From positions 1 to 34,709 of the forward strand of contig JAADEJ010000071.1 in the NCBI GenBank assembly GCA_013153475.1: a DNA stretch of 34,709 nucleotides, written 5' to 3'. Shown here one piece after another: positions 14,689-25,025 of this stretch. The position numbers were made by a program, and so were the translations under genes. Within the stretch, counting starts at the first letter, position 1. The number at the start of each line of letters is the position of its first letter. The notes below the pieces were generated by a model that did no database searches, was not told the DNA's origin, and saw nothing but the letters and a program-made list of their open reading frames with translations. Source of the DNA: Campylobacterota bacterium (GTDB lineage Bacteria > Campylobacterota > Campylobacteria > Campylobacterales > Hydrogenimonadaceae).

Positions 14689-16650
14689 ATGGCGGACAAC
14701 AACCAAAAAGGTCCCGATAACCAGAATTTTTTCAATAAAAATCCCCTCTTTACCTTTGCCATTTTCTCACTGCTGATTATTGTGCTTTTCAAGAGCCTGG
14801 TGGGGCAGGAGGAGTTTGGGGCGCACAATCCCGCGGCCATGGGGGGTGCTTCCATGACGCCCGCCCAGACGCGGATGGTGCCCTATTCGGATCTGAAAAA
14901 GATGATCAAAGAGGGCAAGATCAAGTATGTCTCCATCGGTCAGACCACCATCAAGGCCGTCGGCGGCAGCGGCGGTGTGAAAACCCTTTATGTGGCCAAA
15001 CGGGTGGGGGAGGACAATACTCTCATTCCCCTGCTGGACAAGATGGGGGTGGAGTATAGCGGTTACAGCGAGAACAACTGGCTGGGCGAGATTCTCTTCG
15101 GCTGGGTACTGCCCATCTTTATCTTTTTTGGTATCTGGATGTTTCTGGCCAGCCGGATGCAAAAGAATATGGGCGGCGGGATTCTCGGGATGGGAAGCGC
15201 CAAGAAGCTGGTCAACTCCGAAAAACCCAAAGTGAAGTTTGACGATGTGGCCGGCGTGGAGGAGGCCAAGGAGGAGGTACAGGAGATTGTGGAGTTCCTG
15301 CGCCATCCCGAGCGCTACATCCGCCTGGGGGCCAAGATCCCCAAAGGGGTGCTGCTGGTGGGCCCTCCGGGTACCGGTAAAACCCTGCTGGCCAAAGCGG
15401 TGGCGGGCGAGGCGAGCGTGCCTTTCTTCTCCGTCAGCGGCTCCAGCTTCATTGAGATGTTCGTGGGTGTGGGCGCGGCCCGGGTGCGAGACCTCTTTGA
15501 GCAGGCCAAAAAGGAGGCGCCGGCCATTATCTTTATTGACGAGATCGACGCCATCGGCAAGAGCCGCGCCGCCAGCGGGCAGATCGGCGGCAATGACGAA
15601 AGAGAGCAGACCCTCAACCAGCTGCTGGCCGAGATGGACGGCTTCAGCTCCGATACCCCCATTATCGTATTGGCGGCCACCAACCGCCCCGAGGTACTGG
15701 ACGCGGCACTGCTTCGGCCCGGGCGGTTTGACCGGCAGGTTTTGGTGGACAAGCCCGATTTCGAGGGGCGGGTGAAGATTTTGAAGGTACACGTCAAGGC
15801 CATCAAGATCGCCGATGACGTGGATCTGGAGGAGATCGCACGCCTGACCGCCGGATTGGCGGGGGCGGATCTGGCCAACATCGTCAACGAGGCGGCCCTG
15901 CTGGCCGGACGCCAGAACAAGGAGCAGGTGGAGCAGCAGGATTTCCGCGAGGCGGTCGAGCGGGCGATTGCCGGGCTGGAAAAGAAGTCCAGACGCATCA
16001 GCCCCAAAGAGAAGCGGATTGTCGCCTACCACGAAAGCGGCCACGCGCTTATCGCCGAAACCACCGAGGGGGCCAAGAAGGTCTCCAAGGTCTCCATTAT
16101 TCCCAGGGGTCTGGCGGCGCTGGGGTATACGCTCAATACGCCCGAAGAGAACAAGTACCTGATGCAAAAGCATGAGCTGGTGGCCGAGGTCGATACCCTT
16201 TTGGGCGGTCGGGCCGCCGAGGAGGTCTTTATTGAAGAGATCAGCACGGGGGCCAGCAACGACCTGGAGCGGGCTACCGATATCGTCAAAGCGATGGTGA
16301 GCCTGTACGGCATGAGCGACGTGGCGGGGCTGATGGTACTGGAGAAGCAGACCAATATGTTCCTGGGCGGCGGGATGAGCCAGAAAGATTACAGCGAAAA
16401 GACCGCCGAGGAGATGGACGCCTTTGTCAAAGCCTTCCTGGATGAGCGCTACAAGGCGGTGGTAGAGCGGCTGGAGCGCTACCGGGGCGCCATCGAGGAG
16501 ATGGTCGAGGAACTTTTCAAGGCCGAAACCATCGAAGGGGAGACGGTGCGCCGCATTATTCGGGCCTTTGAAGAGAGAGAGGGCCTGCCTTCGTTGCTGC
16601 AGGATGAAGAGGGGGAGGATACATCGACCCAAAACGACCCGAAGGCGTGA
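14689..16650 (+). CDS. ftsH: ATP-dependent zinc metalloprotease FtsH
   Basis: This 653-residue membrane-bound AAA protease degrades misfolded and regulatory membrane proteins. It has a first membrane helix (about 20-40), a periplasmic domain and a second helix (about 136-160). The AAA module follows, with Walker A GPPGTGKT (225-232), Walker [13 protein letters not shown] and the second region of homology [21 protein letters not shown]. The zinc motif is HESGH (448-452), and the third ligand is expected in [12 protein letters not shown] at 14689 is chosen because AAGGA lies 6 bases upstream; an in-frame ATG at 14653 inside prmA is unlikely. Confidence 0.97.
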   Translation: MADNNQKGPDNQNFFNKNPLFTFAIFSLLIIVLFKSLVGQEEFGAHNPAAMGGASMTPAQTRMVPYSDLKKMIKEGKIKYVSIGQTTIKAVGGSGGVKTLYVAKRVGEDNTLIPLLDKMGVEYSGYSENNWLGEILFGWVLPIFIFFGIWMFLASRMQKNMGGGILGMGSAKKLVNSEKPKVKFDDVAGVEEAKEEVQEIVEFLRHPERYIRLGAKIPKGVLLVGPPGTGKTLLAKAVAGEASVPFFSVSGSSFIEMFVGVGAARVRDLFEQAKKEAPAIIFIDEIDAIGKSRAASGQIGGNDEREQTLNQLLAEMDGFSSDTPIIVLAATNRPEVLDAALLRPGRFDRQVLVDKPDFEGRVKILKVHVKAIKIADDVDLEEIARLTAGLAGADLANIVNEAALLAGRQNKEQVEQQDFREAVERAIAGLEKKSRRISPKEKRIVAYHESGHALIAETTEGAKKVSKVSIIPRGLAALGYTLNTPEENKYLMQKHELVAEVDTLLGGRAAEEVFIEEISTGASNDLERATDIVKAMVSLYGMSDVAGLMVLEKQTNMFLGGGMSQKDYSEKTAEEMDAFVKAFLDERYKAVVERLERYRGAIEEMVEELFKAETIEGETVRRIIRAFEEREGLPSLLQDEEGEDTSTQNDPKA

Positions 16651-16664
16651 GCTTTCGGGAAGTA

Positions 16665-16673
16665 TGCTATACT
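16665..16673 (+). promoter_or_regulatory. Extended -10 promoter of the leuA leader
   Basis: TG-C-TATACT is a strong extended -10 element in the gap after ftsH. It lies about 28 bases before the leader-peptide start and about 190 bases before leuA, so the leuA transcript would have a long 5' leader. Confidence 0.55.
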
Positions 16674-16700
16674 TTCATCATGACTTCACAGGAGTGTATG

Positions 16701-16790
16701 ATGCAAGGCAGTGAAACAGGCCGTATCAAAGCCATTCGACACCTTCCCAAAATCGAGATCAAAAATACCCTCCTATTGCCGCTGTTTTAA
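16701..16790 (+). CDS. leuL: Candidate leucine leader (attenuator) peptide of leuA
   Basis: This 29-codon ORF ends with codons ACC CTC CTA TTG CCG CTG TTT and stop: four leucines in the last six residues (TLLLPLF), including CTA, which is little used in this window. AGGAG lies 6 bases before the ATG at 16701; an adjacent in-frame ATG at 16698 is only 3 bases from it. It sits between a promoter and leuA, exactly as a leucine-sensing leader would. Ribosome stalling at the Leu codons when charged tRNA-Leu is scarce would then favour leuA expression. I see no clear G+C-rich terminator hairpin after it, only two U-rich runs at 16793-16825, so the mechanism downstream of stalling is open. Confidence 0.6.
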   Translation: MQGSETGRIKAIRHLPKIEIKNTLLLPLF

Positions 16791-16865
16791 TACTTTTTTA
16801 CCCGTTTTTACACCCCGTTTTTTTAAAGAAGAGAACCGGAAGGTTTCATAACCAAAGGATGAACC

Positions 16866-18425
16866 ATGAATCAGAAAGCAAAAGAAAGAGTCTATATATT
16901 CGATACCACGTTGCGTGACGGTGAGCAGAGCCCCGGCGCCTCCATGAACACCGAAGAGAAGATCAAGATCGCTTTGCAACTTGAGCGGTTGGGCGTGGAT
17001 ATTATCGAAGCCGGGTTCGCCGCCGCCAGCCCGGGCGATTTTGACGCCATCAGCCGCATTGCCGACGCGGTGAAAAAGAGTACCGTCTGCTCTTTGGCCA
17101 GGGCCGTGGAGCGGGATATCGTCAAGGCGGGCGAGTCGCTTGAAAAGGCCGAAAAAAAGCGGATTCACACCTTTATCGCCACCAGCCCCATCCATATGGA
17201 GCACAAGCTTCGCATGAAGCCTGACGAGGTAATCGCCCGTGCCGTCGAGGCGGTGAGGCTGGCCAAAAGCTTTACCGATGACGTGGAGTTTAGTTGCGAG
17301 GACGCGGGCCGCAGTGAGATGGGCTTTTTGAAAGAGATCCTTGACGCGGTGATCGAGGCGGGGGCTACGACGCTCAACATCCCCGATACCGTCGGCTACC
17401 GCCTGCCCCAGGAGATGGGGGCGATGATCAAAGAGCTTTATGATCATGTGGGAAAACGCGCCATCATTTCGGTCCATTGTCACAACGACCTGGGCCTGGC
17501 CGTGGCCAATTCGCTCTTTTCGGTCTTAAACGGCGCGCGGCAGGTGGAATGTACCATCAACGGATTGGGTGAACGGGCCGGTAACGCGGCGTTGGAAGAG
17601 ATCGTGATGGCCATGAAGACCCGAAGTGATGTTTTCAATGAGGTAGAGACCGGCATCAACACCCGCGAAATCTACCCTACCAGTCGCCTGGTGGCCGCCA
17701 TTACCGGCATCGAACCCCAGCCCAACAAAGCGATTGTGGGCAAAAACGCCTTCGCCCATGAAAGCGGCATTCACCAAGACGGTGTGCTCAAGTGCCAGGA
17801 GACCTACGAGATCATGAAGGCCGAGGATATCGGTTTGGAGGCCAACCGCATTGTCCTTGGCAAGCACAGCGGGCGCCACGCGTTCAAAGAGCGCTTGCAG
17901 GAGCTGGGATTCGACCTTGGCGAAGAGGATTTGAACAAGGCCTTTGAGCGCTTTAAAGTGTTGGCGGACAAGAAGAAAGAGATTTACGATGACGACATCC
18001 GTATGCTGATCGCCAACGAGATCACCAATATCCCCCAAACCTATGAGTTGGTGGGCTTGCAGATCGCCGACTGCTCCGGCGGGGTGCCCAGCGCGGCGGT
18101 GAGAATCCGTCATGAGGGCAAGGAGTTGCTGGACGCGGGTATCGGTGACGGGACGATGGACGCTATTTTCAAAACCATCGACCGCATCAGCGGCCACACG
18201 GGCCAGTTGATGGATTACCGGGTCGAGGCGGTTACCAAGGGCAAGGACGCTTTGGCCAAGGTGGTCGTCAATGTCCGTTTTGACGAGAGCCAAAACGCCG
18301 TCATCGGGCACGGGCTCAGTATCGATACGATGCTTGCCAGCGCCAAAGCCTACATCGGGGCGCTCAACAGCTATCTTTCCATGCGGCCCGAAAAGAGCGA
18401 CGAAAAAGCGTGCGGCGGGGTTTGA
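16866..18425 (+). CDS. leuA: 2-isopropylmalate synthase LeuA
   Basis: This 519-residue enzyme condenses acetyl-CoA with 2-oxoisovalerate, the first committed step of leucine synthesis. The TIM barrel starts with [13 protein letters not shown] (R17, D18), has the metal site VHCHNDLG and the GLGERAGNA loop. GIHQDGVLK and LGKHSGRHA mark the linker region. The C-terminal domain (about 395-510; [16 protein letters not shown]) is the leucine-binding feedback domain. Length and motifs indicate a true IPMS instead of homocitrate or citramalate synthase. AAAGGA lies 6 bases before the ATG. It ends 6 bases from the convergent pflB gene. Confidence 0.95.
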   Translation: MNQKAKERVYIFDTTLRDGEQSPGASMNTEEKIKIALQLERLGVDIIEAGFAAASPGDFDAISRIADAVKKSTVCSLARAVERDIVKAGESLEKAEKKRIHTFIATSPIHMEHKLRMKPDEVIARAVEAVRLAKSFTDDVEFSCEDAGRSEMGFLKEILDAVIEAGATTLNIPDTVGYRLPQEMGAMIKELYDHVGKRAIISVHCHNDLGLAVANSLFSVLNGARQVECTINGLGERAGNAALEEIVMAMKTRSDVFNEVETGINTREIYPTSRLVAAITGIEPQPNKAIVGKNAFAHESGIHQDGVLKCQETYEIMKAEDIGLEANRIVLGKHSGRHAFKERLQELGFDLGEEDLNKAFERFKVLADKKKEIYDDDIRMLIANEITNIPQTYELVGLQIADCSGGVPSAAVRIRHEGKELLDAGIGDGTMDAIFKTIDRISGHTGQLMDYRVEAVTKGKDALAKVVVNVRFDESQNAVIGHGLSIDTMLASAKAYIGALNSYLSMRPEKSDEKACGGV

Positions 18426-18431
18426 TCGCTT

Positions 18432-20780
18432 TTAGCGCTTCTTTTCCGTCGGTAGGTTACGTTTGTAACCTGTGACATCAAAATCGAAAAAGCGGGAGTG
18501 AAAGGTGCCGTCGGGGATTTTGTTGAACTGAATGGCGGCCGCTTCCAGGTTCTCCTGCTCCAGATAAAGAAGTCCCAGGGCGTAGCGGCTCTCCAGGTTG
18601 TTCGGGTCAGTCAGTTTGGCCAGCTCCAGCAGCGCCGCCGCCGTGGCGTGGTGGTCGGCGGCGATGGCGGCGACGGCGGTTAAAAAGAGGGTGCGGCTGT
18701 CCTGTCGGTTGTATTTGTCCACCAATTGGTTGAGCAGGGTATAGGCCTCTTCAAACTGGCGCAGATAGATATTGACCAGCGCCAGCGCTTCGATAATCCC
18801 CTCCGGTTCCTCGTTTTCTGCTATCAATTTCTGTTCCAACCGTTTTTTAAGCGGATAGAGCGTGCCGGTAATATGGCGCAACGTGATATAGTTGACGCGG
18901 GTGAACGAGCTGCCGTAGTAGATCGCGTCCAGGTCCATGGGGTGGCGCTTGAGATAGGCGATGGCTTTGGCGCTGAAAGATTTGACGGGCAGGTTGCGGT
19001 AGCGTATATCCAGATAAAGCAGGTTGGCCAGAATGTCCCTGGGGAGTCTGTCCCGCAGCTTTTTGGCGGTTTCGAGAGCTTGCGGCCAACTGTTGCGCTG
19101 GGCCTGGATCAACAGGTCAAGAAGCAGATAGGCGGGCCGGTTGTCGTGGGTTTCGTCCAGCCACTGGGACGCGGCGGCGATATTGCCTTTGTAAAAATAG
19201 TAGAGCGCTTTGAGATAGCGCTGGGGGAGGGTGGGGTTGATCAGGTTTTTCAGGTCATCCTGAATGAAACGGGCCACCTGGGGAATGGTTTTGTGGATCA
19301 GGTTTTCGCAGATCAGGGCGAAGATCCCCGAGAGGTAGTTGGATGTATTGAGGTGGTAGCTTCTTAGGAAATGGTCGTGGGCCTTGCCAAATTCTCCGAG
19401 TTGCGCGTAGGTCAGTCCCAGGTTGTAGTGGAGAATCGAGTGGTTGGGGTACCGCTTGAGCGCCTTTTGAAGCAGACGGTTGGCCCGTCGCAGCCGGTGG
19501 TCGAGCGCCTCTTTGATCGCCTGGGAGATCAGGAGGTTGACATGGGAGATGTTGGAACTTCTTGTCAGGTATTTGGCGGCGTTTGGCGCTTCGTCCACGT
19601 AGATGGAGGCGTTGCCTTTGCGAATATAGTTGATGGTCTGCGCGGCGTTGAATACCTTGAAAGGGGCGAATTCGAAGATCAGGCGGTAGGCGTTCGGCGC
19701 GGTAATGAGAGCGTCGGCGCTGTAACGTTTCTGAGCGGCGTCGATGGATGTGACGGTATCGGCCAACGCCACGTGGATGGGGTAGGCGATCTGCTCCGTT
19801 TTTCGGCGATCTTTGATCTTTCTGAGAAGTTTGGCGCTTTTTTGGGGCTGGCGGTTTTTGAGACGGACGAGAGCCAGGGCCTTCATTGTCGGAATTTGGG
19901 GATTTTCACCCATCGCTTTTTGCAGGGCCCTGGCCGCGGCGTCGTAGTCGCCGATGCGGGCATAGAGAAGTCCCAGGAAAAGAGGATCTTTCAGCGTTCT
20001 GTCCGCTTCCATCAGCCCGATCGCCTTTTTGGAGCGGCCGTAGACGGTATAGGCGATAGCCCCCAGCGATCCCAGCTCTTTGGTGTAGTGGCGTGTCATG
20101 GGGTGTTTGAGAGCCGAAAGGATTTCGTAGTAGTTGCCCTTGTAGAAATTGATCAGGGCGTAAAGGTAGCTATAAAGCGAGGAGCCGTAACTCTCCGGCA
20201 GGCTGGCTTCGGCCATCCGGATATAGTAGTCGAAGCGTTGACGATCATGAAGATGCAGGGAACAGGCGGCGGCGTTGAGGGCGCTGATGGCGCGGTTTTC
20301 ACCGTTTTGGATCGCTTTTTTGAACGATTCGATCGCCTCGGCGTACTTCTCCTGACGCATCTGGGCCACACCGAGGTTGTAGTAGGAGACCGAAGCGCTG
20401 TAGGCGGCGATCTGCTCAAAAAGGGCCAACGCCTCTTTTTTCTCTCCCCGTTCGTAAAGGATATTGGCCTTTTTAATCATACTTTCAATTTCGGAAGGGG
20501 TAGCAAGAGGCGTGACGGGCTTGTGGGAGGATGAGGCGATCTTTTTGGCCAGTTTGGCGGTATCGACGGGCGGCGTGACGGGTTTGTTCTTTTGCGAAAG
20601 AAGAAGATAGAGGGCCAACAGGGCCAGAAGCAGGACCAGAATGGAGAGCGCGAGCAGCAGATAGAGCTGTTTCCTCTTTTTCGGATCGTTTTGAGGGGCG
20701 GGTGCCTCCTCCGCTTCGGTATCGGCCTCTTCCTGGCCGCTCTCCTCTTCGAGGATGATGACCTCTTCTTCTTCCGCCAT
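18432..20780 (-). CDS. pflB: Membrane-anchored TPR protein, probable flagellar motor protein PflB
   Basis: This 782-residue protein has a very acidic N-terminus (about 1-35), one transmembrane helix (about 38-62), a Pro/Thr-rich linker, then many TPR-like helical repeats (for example around 108-155, 440-480 and 700-760). The long C-terminal part should face the periplasm. It lies directly downstream of serS, as Cj0390 (PflB, paralysed flagella B) does in C. jejuni, with the same layout. There PflB and PflA form the periplasmic scaffold that positions MotAB stators. The identification is from position and architecture; generic TPR protein is the fallback. An AAGG ribosome site precedes the ATG, 8 bases after serS. 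Confidence 0.75.
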   Translation of the reverse strand: MAEEEEVIILEEESGQEEADTEAEEAPAPQNDPKKRKQLYLLLALSILVLLLALLALYLLLSQKNKPVTPPVDTAKLAKKIASSSHKPVTPLATPSEIESMIKKANILYERGEKKEALALFEQIAAYSASVSYYNLGVAQMRQEKYAEAIESFKKAIQNGENRAISALNAAACSLHLHDRQRFDYYIRMAEASLPESYGSSLYSYLYALINFYKGNYYEILSALKHPMTRHYTKELGSLGAIAYTVYGRSKKAIGLMEADRTLKDPLFLGLLYARIGDYDAAARALQKAMGENPQIPTMKALALVRLKNRQPQKSAKLLRKIKDRRKTEQIAYPIHVALADTVTSIDAAQKRYSADALITAPNAYRLIFEFAPFKVFNAAQTINYIRKGNASIYVDEAPNAAKYLTRSSNISHVNLLISQAIKEALDHRLRRANRLLQKALKRYPNHSILHYNLGLTYAQLGEFGKAHDHFLRSYHLNTSNYLSGIFALICENLIHKTIPQVARFIQDDLKNLINPTLPQRYLKALYYFYKGNIAAASQWLDETHDNRPAYLLLDLLIQAQRNSWPQALETAKKLRDRLPRDILANLLYLDIRYRNLPVKSFSAKAIAYLKRHPMDLDAIYYGSSFTRVNYITLRHITGTLYPLKKRLEQKLIAENEEPEGIIEALALVNIYLRQFEEAYTLLNQLVDKYNRQDSRTLFLTAVAAIAADHHATAAALLELAKLTDPNNLESRYALGLLYLEQENLEAAAIQFNKIPDGTFHSRFFDFDVTGYKRNLPTEKKR

Positions 20781-20788
20781 CGGTTACC

Positions 20789-22057
<1,269 letters not shown>

Positions 22058-22069
22058 CTATGGTTTTCT

Positions 22070-22097
22070 ATTTTACTAAAAAGCGGTTGAGTTTTCA
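22070..22097 (-). promoter_or_regulatory. Probable internal promoter for serS-pflB
   Basis: On the minus strand CTGAAA, a 16-base spacer and TAAAAT (22075 to 22070) resemble a sigma-70 promoter. It would let serS and pflB be transcribed apart from the genes upstream. Confidence 0.4.
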
Positions 22098-22916
22098 GAG
22101 ATCCTCAAAAAAGTTGTACGCCTCCGCCGCGGCAATGGCCGTGAAGTAGATCATCCACAGCAACAGCAGCAGGCCCACGGGAATCAGGATAACGGTGGCC
22201 ATGCAGATACCGAGGACAATGGCGGCCGCCAGCATGATGAGCATCCACAACGAGACGTGGCGAAAATAGGCGCCGTTAAAAGAAGCGCGCCAGAAACGGG
22301 GCGAGAGCAGCATGAAAGAGGCTTTGAACGCTTCGCCGAAACGCTCTTGGGTCAGGGCGTATCCGTATACCAGCGGCCAGACATAGCTGAAAAAGAGGCT
22401 TACGAGTATCAGAAAGAGAAAAGCGGCCGATCCGCCGCCCGCCGCCTGTCCGTAGAGGGCGTCGATCTGTTCGGGGGTCGGGGTGTCGCCTTGCATATGG
22501 GTGACGGAGACCATCAGGGTTTCGGAACCGCCTCCGAGCCAGAAGATGAGTCCCGTTATCACGAAAACCGCCAGCGTCATGACCATGAAACCGAGATAGT
22601 AGCCGGCCGCCGGACCGAAATGTTTCGTCAGGACCGATTGGACATTTTCGGCGGCCATGGCGTTTTTGAAGGTTTCCGGGGTGCCGTTTTGCCGCATGAG
22701 CGCGACAATCCGGTAGGCCGGCGCGTAAAGGAAAATACCCTGAACGACCGACGCGAAGAGGCCGAGCAGCGGGATCGCGCTGAGAACCGACAAAATGGCC
22801 AGGGAAAGGGCGATCAACAGGGTGGTGGTCCAGTTGGCCGACAGGGCGGCCCAGGCATAGGCCCGTCCCGAGGTGATGGGCCGGGTTATGAGTGTATCGT
22901 CGCTGAATATTCGCAT
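22095..22916 (-). CDS. Multi-pass membrane protein of unknown function
   Basis: I do not recognise this 273-residue protein. It has roughly five to six hydrophobic segments, near 30-60 (possibly two), 106-130, 162-187, 222-240 and 240-262. The loop around 132-158 is polar and Gly-rich. Hydrophobicity and repeated small residues suggest an integral inner-membrane protein of the DUF4013 kind, but there is no diagnostic motif. It lies between the small cysteine protein and serS; the ATG at 22916 has AGGGGG upstream. A -10-like TAGAAT is at 22943-22938. Confidence 0.75.
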   Translation of the reverse strand: MRIFSDDTLITRPITSGRAYAWAALSANWTTTLLIALSLAILSVLSAIPLLGLFASVVQGIFLYAPAYRIVALMRQNGTPETFKNAMAAENVQSVLTKHFGPAAGYYLGFMVMTLAVFVITGLIFWLGGGSETLMVSVTHMQGDTPTPEQIDALYGQAAGGGSAAFLFLILVSLFFSYVWPLVYGYALTQERFGEAFKASFMLLSPRFWRASFNGAYFRHVSLWMLIMLAAAIVLGICMATVILIPVGLLLLLWMIYFTAIAAAEAYNFFEDL

Positions 22917-22955
22917 GGTTTCCCCCTTTTGTCTACCATTCTACAACAGAACCCT

Positions 22956-23177
22956 TTAGATTTCGGCGGGGCAGGCCAGCTCGACGCGAATGGTGAACGT
23001 TTCGCCCTCTTTCGTGACGTAAAAGCGGTGCTTTTTGCAGTAGTTCGCGTTCATATGGTTCGCGAGTTTGAGCGCCTTCAACTCCGCTTCCGCCTCGTTG
23101 TCGAACGAAAGCGGAAGCGAGAGCTCTTTGTCCTTTTTCACGCAGCTGCACCGCTTTTCGATATCGATTTTGTACAT
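22956..23177 (-). CDS. Small cysteine-containing protein of unknown function
   Basis: This 73-residue soluble protein has C10 and C12 (RCSC), C47 (NYCKKH) and C69 (ACP), with His residues near 41 and 50. The spacing could bind a metal such as zinc, but this is only an inference. Length, a strong ribosome site (GGAGA, 7 bases from ATG) and a tight fit 10 bases after crcB show that it is a real gene. The function is unknown. The C-terminal half (FYVTKEGETFTIRVELACP) reads like a small beta-sheet. Confidence 0.72.
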   Translation of the reverse strand: MYKIDIEKRCSCVKKDKELSLPLSFDNEAEAELKALKLANHMNANYCKKHRFYVTKEGETFTIRVELACPAEI

Positions 23178-23187
23178 GGCGTCTCTC

Positions 23188-23568
23188 CTATCCGTAGATT
23201 TTTTTGAAAAGGATCATGCCGCCCACGGTAGCCGTGGCGCACAGCAGCACGTTCAGTCCCGCGTTGAGCGCGGCGCGGCTCCAGAGGCCGTCCTGCACCA
23301 TGGTAACGGTCTCCAGCGAAAAGGTGGAGAAAGTGGTCAACGCCCCCAGCATGCCGGTGACCAGCAGCGCTTTTTGGTGGGGCGCGACGACATTCTCGAA
23401 ATAGAGGGCCAGAAAACCGATGATAAAGCTTCCCAGTACGTTGACGCTGAGTGTGCCCACGGGGAAAAGCAGGGCGCTTTGTTTCTGCACGAAGGTCGCG
23501 ATGAGAAAACGCAAAATCGCCCCGATGAACCCGCCCGTTCCTACGGCCAGAATCATGGAAAGGCCCAT
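23188..23568 (-). CDS. crcB: Fluoride channel CrcB/Fluc
   Basis: This 126-residue, four-helix membrane protein has GTGGFIGAILRFL near the N-terminus, the conserved Asn in SVNVLGSF and the hallmark GALTTFSTFSLE. Fluc dimers export fluoride passively. The start at 23568 overlaps the preceding stop (TAATG); a longer frame from 23646 adds 26 unrelated residues and is rejected. It follows a DUF190 gene, a frequent crcB neighbour. No fluoride riboswitch is possible immediately upstream because the genes abut. Confidence 0.93.
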   Translation of the reverse strand: MGLSMILAVGTGGFIGAILRFLIATFVQKQSALLFPVGTLSVNVLGSFIIGFLALYFENVVAPHQKALLVTGMLGALTTFSTFSLETVTMVQDGLWSRAALNAGLNVLLCATATVGGMILFKKIYG

Positions 23569-23918
23569 TACGCCTCCTCGTGTCCGGGGTGTTTGTAGGC
23601 GATCACCTCCACCTCTTCCATCGTCACGAAGGCTTCGTTCAGCCACGCGTCGGCTTTTTGCAGAAAGCCACGGATTTTTGTCTCCTCATCCACCATCTCC
23701 ACGATCAGCGGAAGATTCTGGCTGAGGCTCCAGACATTGAAAGTCCGGATCTCGGAGTGGGCGCCGAATCCCGCGACCGCCTTATAGACCGTAGCGCCCG
23801 TCATGCCCTCTTTCTGGGCCTGGGTGAGCAGATGCTCCCATAACGGCCTGCCCTCATACGTGTCGCCGCTGTCCAGGTAGATCCGTACCCGCTTGCGTGA
23901 ACCCAGGAACCGTTTCAT
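23568..23918 (-). CDS. DUF190 family protein
   Basis: This 116-residue protein has the DUF190 layout: a short basic start, RVRIYLDSGDTYEGRPLWEHLL, GATVYKAVAGFG and LPLIVEMVDEETKI. DUF190 proteins have a PII-like ferredoxin fold and often sit beside crcB; their biochemical role is not settled, with a regulatory link to the channel suspected. A perfect AAGGAGG ribosome site overlaps the trpS stop. Its stop overlaps the crcB start by one base. Confidence 0.88.
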   Translation of the reverse strand: MKRFLGSRKRVRIYLDSGDTYEGRPLWEHLLTQAQKEGMTGATVYKAVAGFGAHSEIRTFNVWSLSQNLPLIVEMVDEETKIRGFLQKADAWLNEAFVTMEEVEVIAYKHPGHEEA

Positions 23919-23927
23919 TCTGCCTCC

Positions 23928-24914
23928 TTAAATGTCGCAGGAGATCTCGAAGACCGCCTTGTTGACTTTGGCCATGGTTTCGGCCGCTTCCGCCTTGGCT
24001 TTGGCGTTACCCGTTTCTATGATCTCATCGACGGTCTGATCGTCCAGTTTTTCGCGGCGCTCGCGCATGGGTGCAAGCAGACGCTCAATACTTTGGGCGC
24101 ACAGTTTTTTGCAGTCAAAACAGCCGATGGCGCCCGCGCGGCACTCGCTCTCGATCTGCCGGATCGTCTCGTTGTCGCTAAGCGCCTTGTGGTAGTCGAA
24201 TACCAGGCACACGTCCGGGTTGCCCGGGTCGTTGCGGCGTACCCTCTGGGTGTCGGTTTTGGCCGGTTTGAGTTTCTCCCACACCTCTTCGGGGGTGTCG
24301 GAGAGGTAGATGGCGTTGCCGTAGCTCTTGCTCATTTTGCGGCCGTCAAGCCCCGGCAGGCGGGGGGTGTCGGTGAGCATCTCTTTGGGTTCGGTAAAGA
24401 CCTCGCATTCAAAAAGGTGGTGAAAACGGCGCACGATCTCACGGGTGATCTCCAGGTGGGGCTTCTGGTCTTCGCCGATGGGTACGGCCTGAGCGTTGTA
24501 GAGCAGGATGTCGGCGGCCTGAAGCACCGGGTAGGTCAAAAAGCCGGCGGTACGTATATCTTTGCTGCCCATCTGCTGGAGCTGATCTTTGTAGGTGGGG
24601 TTACGTTCCAGGTCACCCAGGGAGGTGATCATATTCAAAATCACGTAGAGTTCGGCGTGTTCCTTGACCGCGCTTTGAACAAAAAGCGTCGCTTTGTCGG
24701 GGTCGATGCCCGCGGCGATCCACTCCCGAACCAGCTCTCTGCCCAGCAGGCGCAGGTTGAGTTTGTCTTCGTAGCTGGTTGAAAGGGCGTGCCAGTCGGC
24801 GACGAAAAAACGGCAGTCGTTTTCATTTTGCAACTGAATCCAGTTTTTGAGCACACCCAGATAGTGGCCCAGGTGCAGCCGCCCCGTCGGGCGCATTCCG
24901 CTAACGATTCGCAT
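23928..24914 (-). CDS. trpS: Tryptophanyl-tRNA synthetase
   Basis: This 328-residue class I synthetase charges tRNA-Trp. It has the HIGH-equivalent in GMRPTGRLHLGHYLG (HLGH) and the KMSKS loop (GRKMSKSYGNA). GSKDIRTAGFLTYPVLQAADILLY and GEDQKPHLEITR are standard TrpRS active-site segments. It heads the minus run that includes the crcB module, serS and pflB. AAGGA lies 9 bases before the ATG. Confidence 0.96.
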   Translation of the reverse strand: MRIVSGMRPTGRLHLGHYLGVLKNWIQLQNENDCRFFVADWHALSTSYEDKLNLRLLGRELVREWIAAGIDPDKATLFVQSAVKEHAELYVILNMITSLGDLERNPTYKDQLQQMGSKDIRTAGFLTYPVLQAADILLYNAQAVPIGEDQKPHLEITREIVRRFHHLFECEVFTEPKEMLTDTPRLPGLDGRKMSKSYGNAIYLSDTPEEVWEKLKPAKTDTQRVRRNDPGNPDVCLVFDYHKALSDNETIRQIESECRAGAIGCFDCKKLCAQSIERLLAPMRERREKLDDQTVDEIIETGNAKAKAEAAETMAKVNKAVFEISCDI

Positions 24915-24940
24915 CGGTCGGTATCCTTCTTTTTTACGGG

Positions 24941-24946
24941 ATTATA
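24941..24946 (-). promoter_or_regulatory. trpS promoter -10
   Basis: On the minus strand a perfect TATAAT lies about 27 bases before trpS. The -35 is not clear. Confidence 0.55.
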
Positions 24947-24985
24947 GCCCAAGTCGATTTTAGTACGGTTTAATCCTTTCCGCTC

Positions 24986-24991
24986 TAAAAT
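24986..24991 (+). promoter_or_regulatory. Probable promoter of the 25026-27117 pair
   Basis: TAAAAT lies 34 bases before the ATG at 25026, in the divergent gap with trpS. Confidence 0.4.
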
Positions 24992-25025
24992 TACCTTTTG
25001 CCATGAATTTTCACAAGGACGCGTC

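Noticed and set aside
14767-16632. 621-codon minus-strand open frame opposite ftsH
   Set aside because: Complete mirror of a highly conserved gene; the translation is rich in His, Gln, Gly and Leu with no motif, as expected from G+C-rich antisense.
16791-16865. T-box or intrinsic terminator between the leader ORF and leuA
   Set aside because: No T-box sequence and no G+C-rich stem before the U-runs; only a 4-bp AACC-GGAA-GGTT hairpin is visible near 16835-16845.
19371-20534. 387-codon plus-strand open frame opposite the TPR gene
   Set aside because: No domain, no ribosome site; the minus-strand TPR repeats and membrane helix are clear.
23569-23646. Upstream in-frame start for crcB
   Set aside because: Adds 26 Arg/Gly-rich residues within the DUF190 gene; the TAATG overlap start fits Fluc length.
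23919-23930. Fluoride riboswitch before the DUF190-crcB pair
   Set aside because: Only 9 bases separate trpS and DUF190, too short for a riboswitch.
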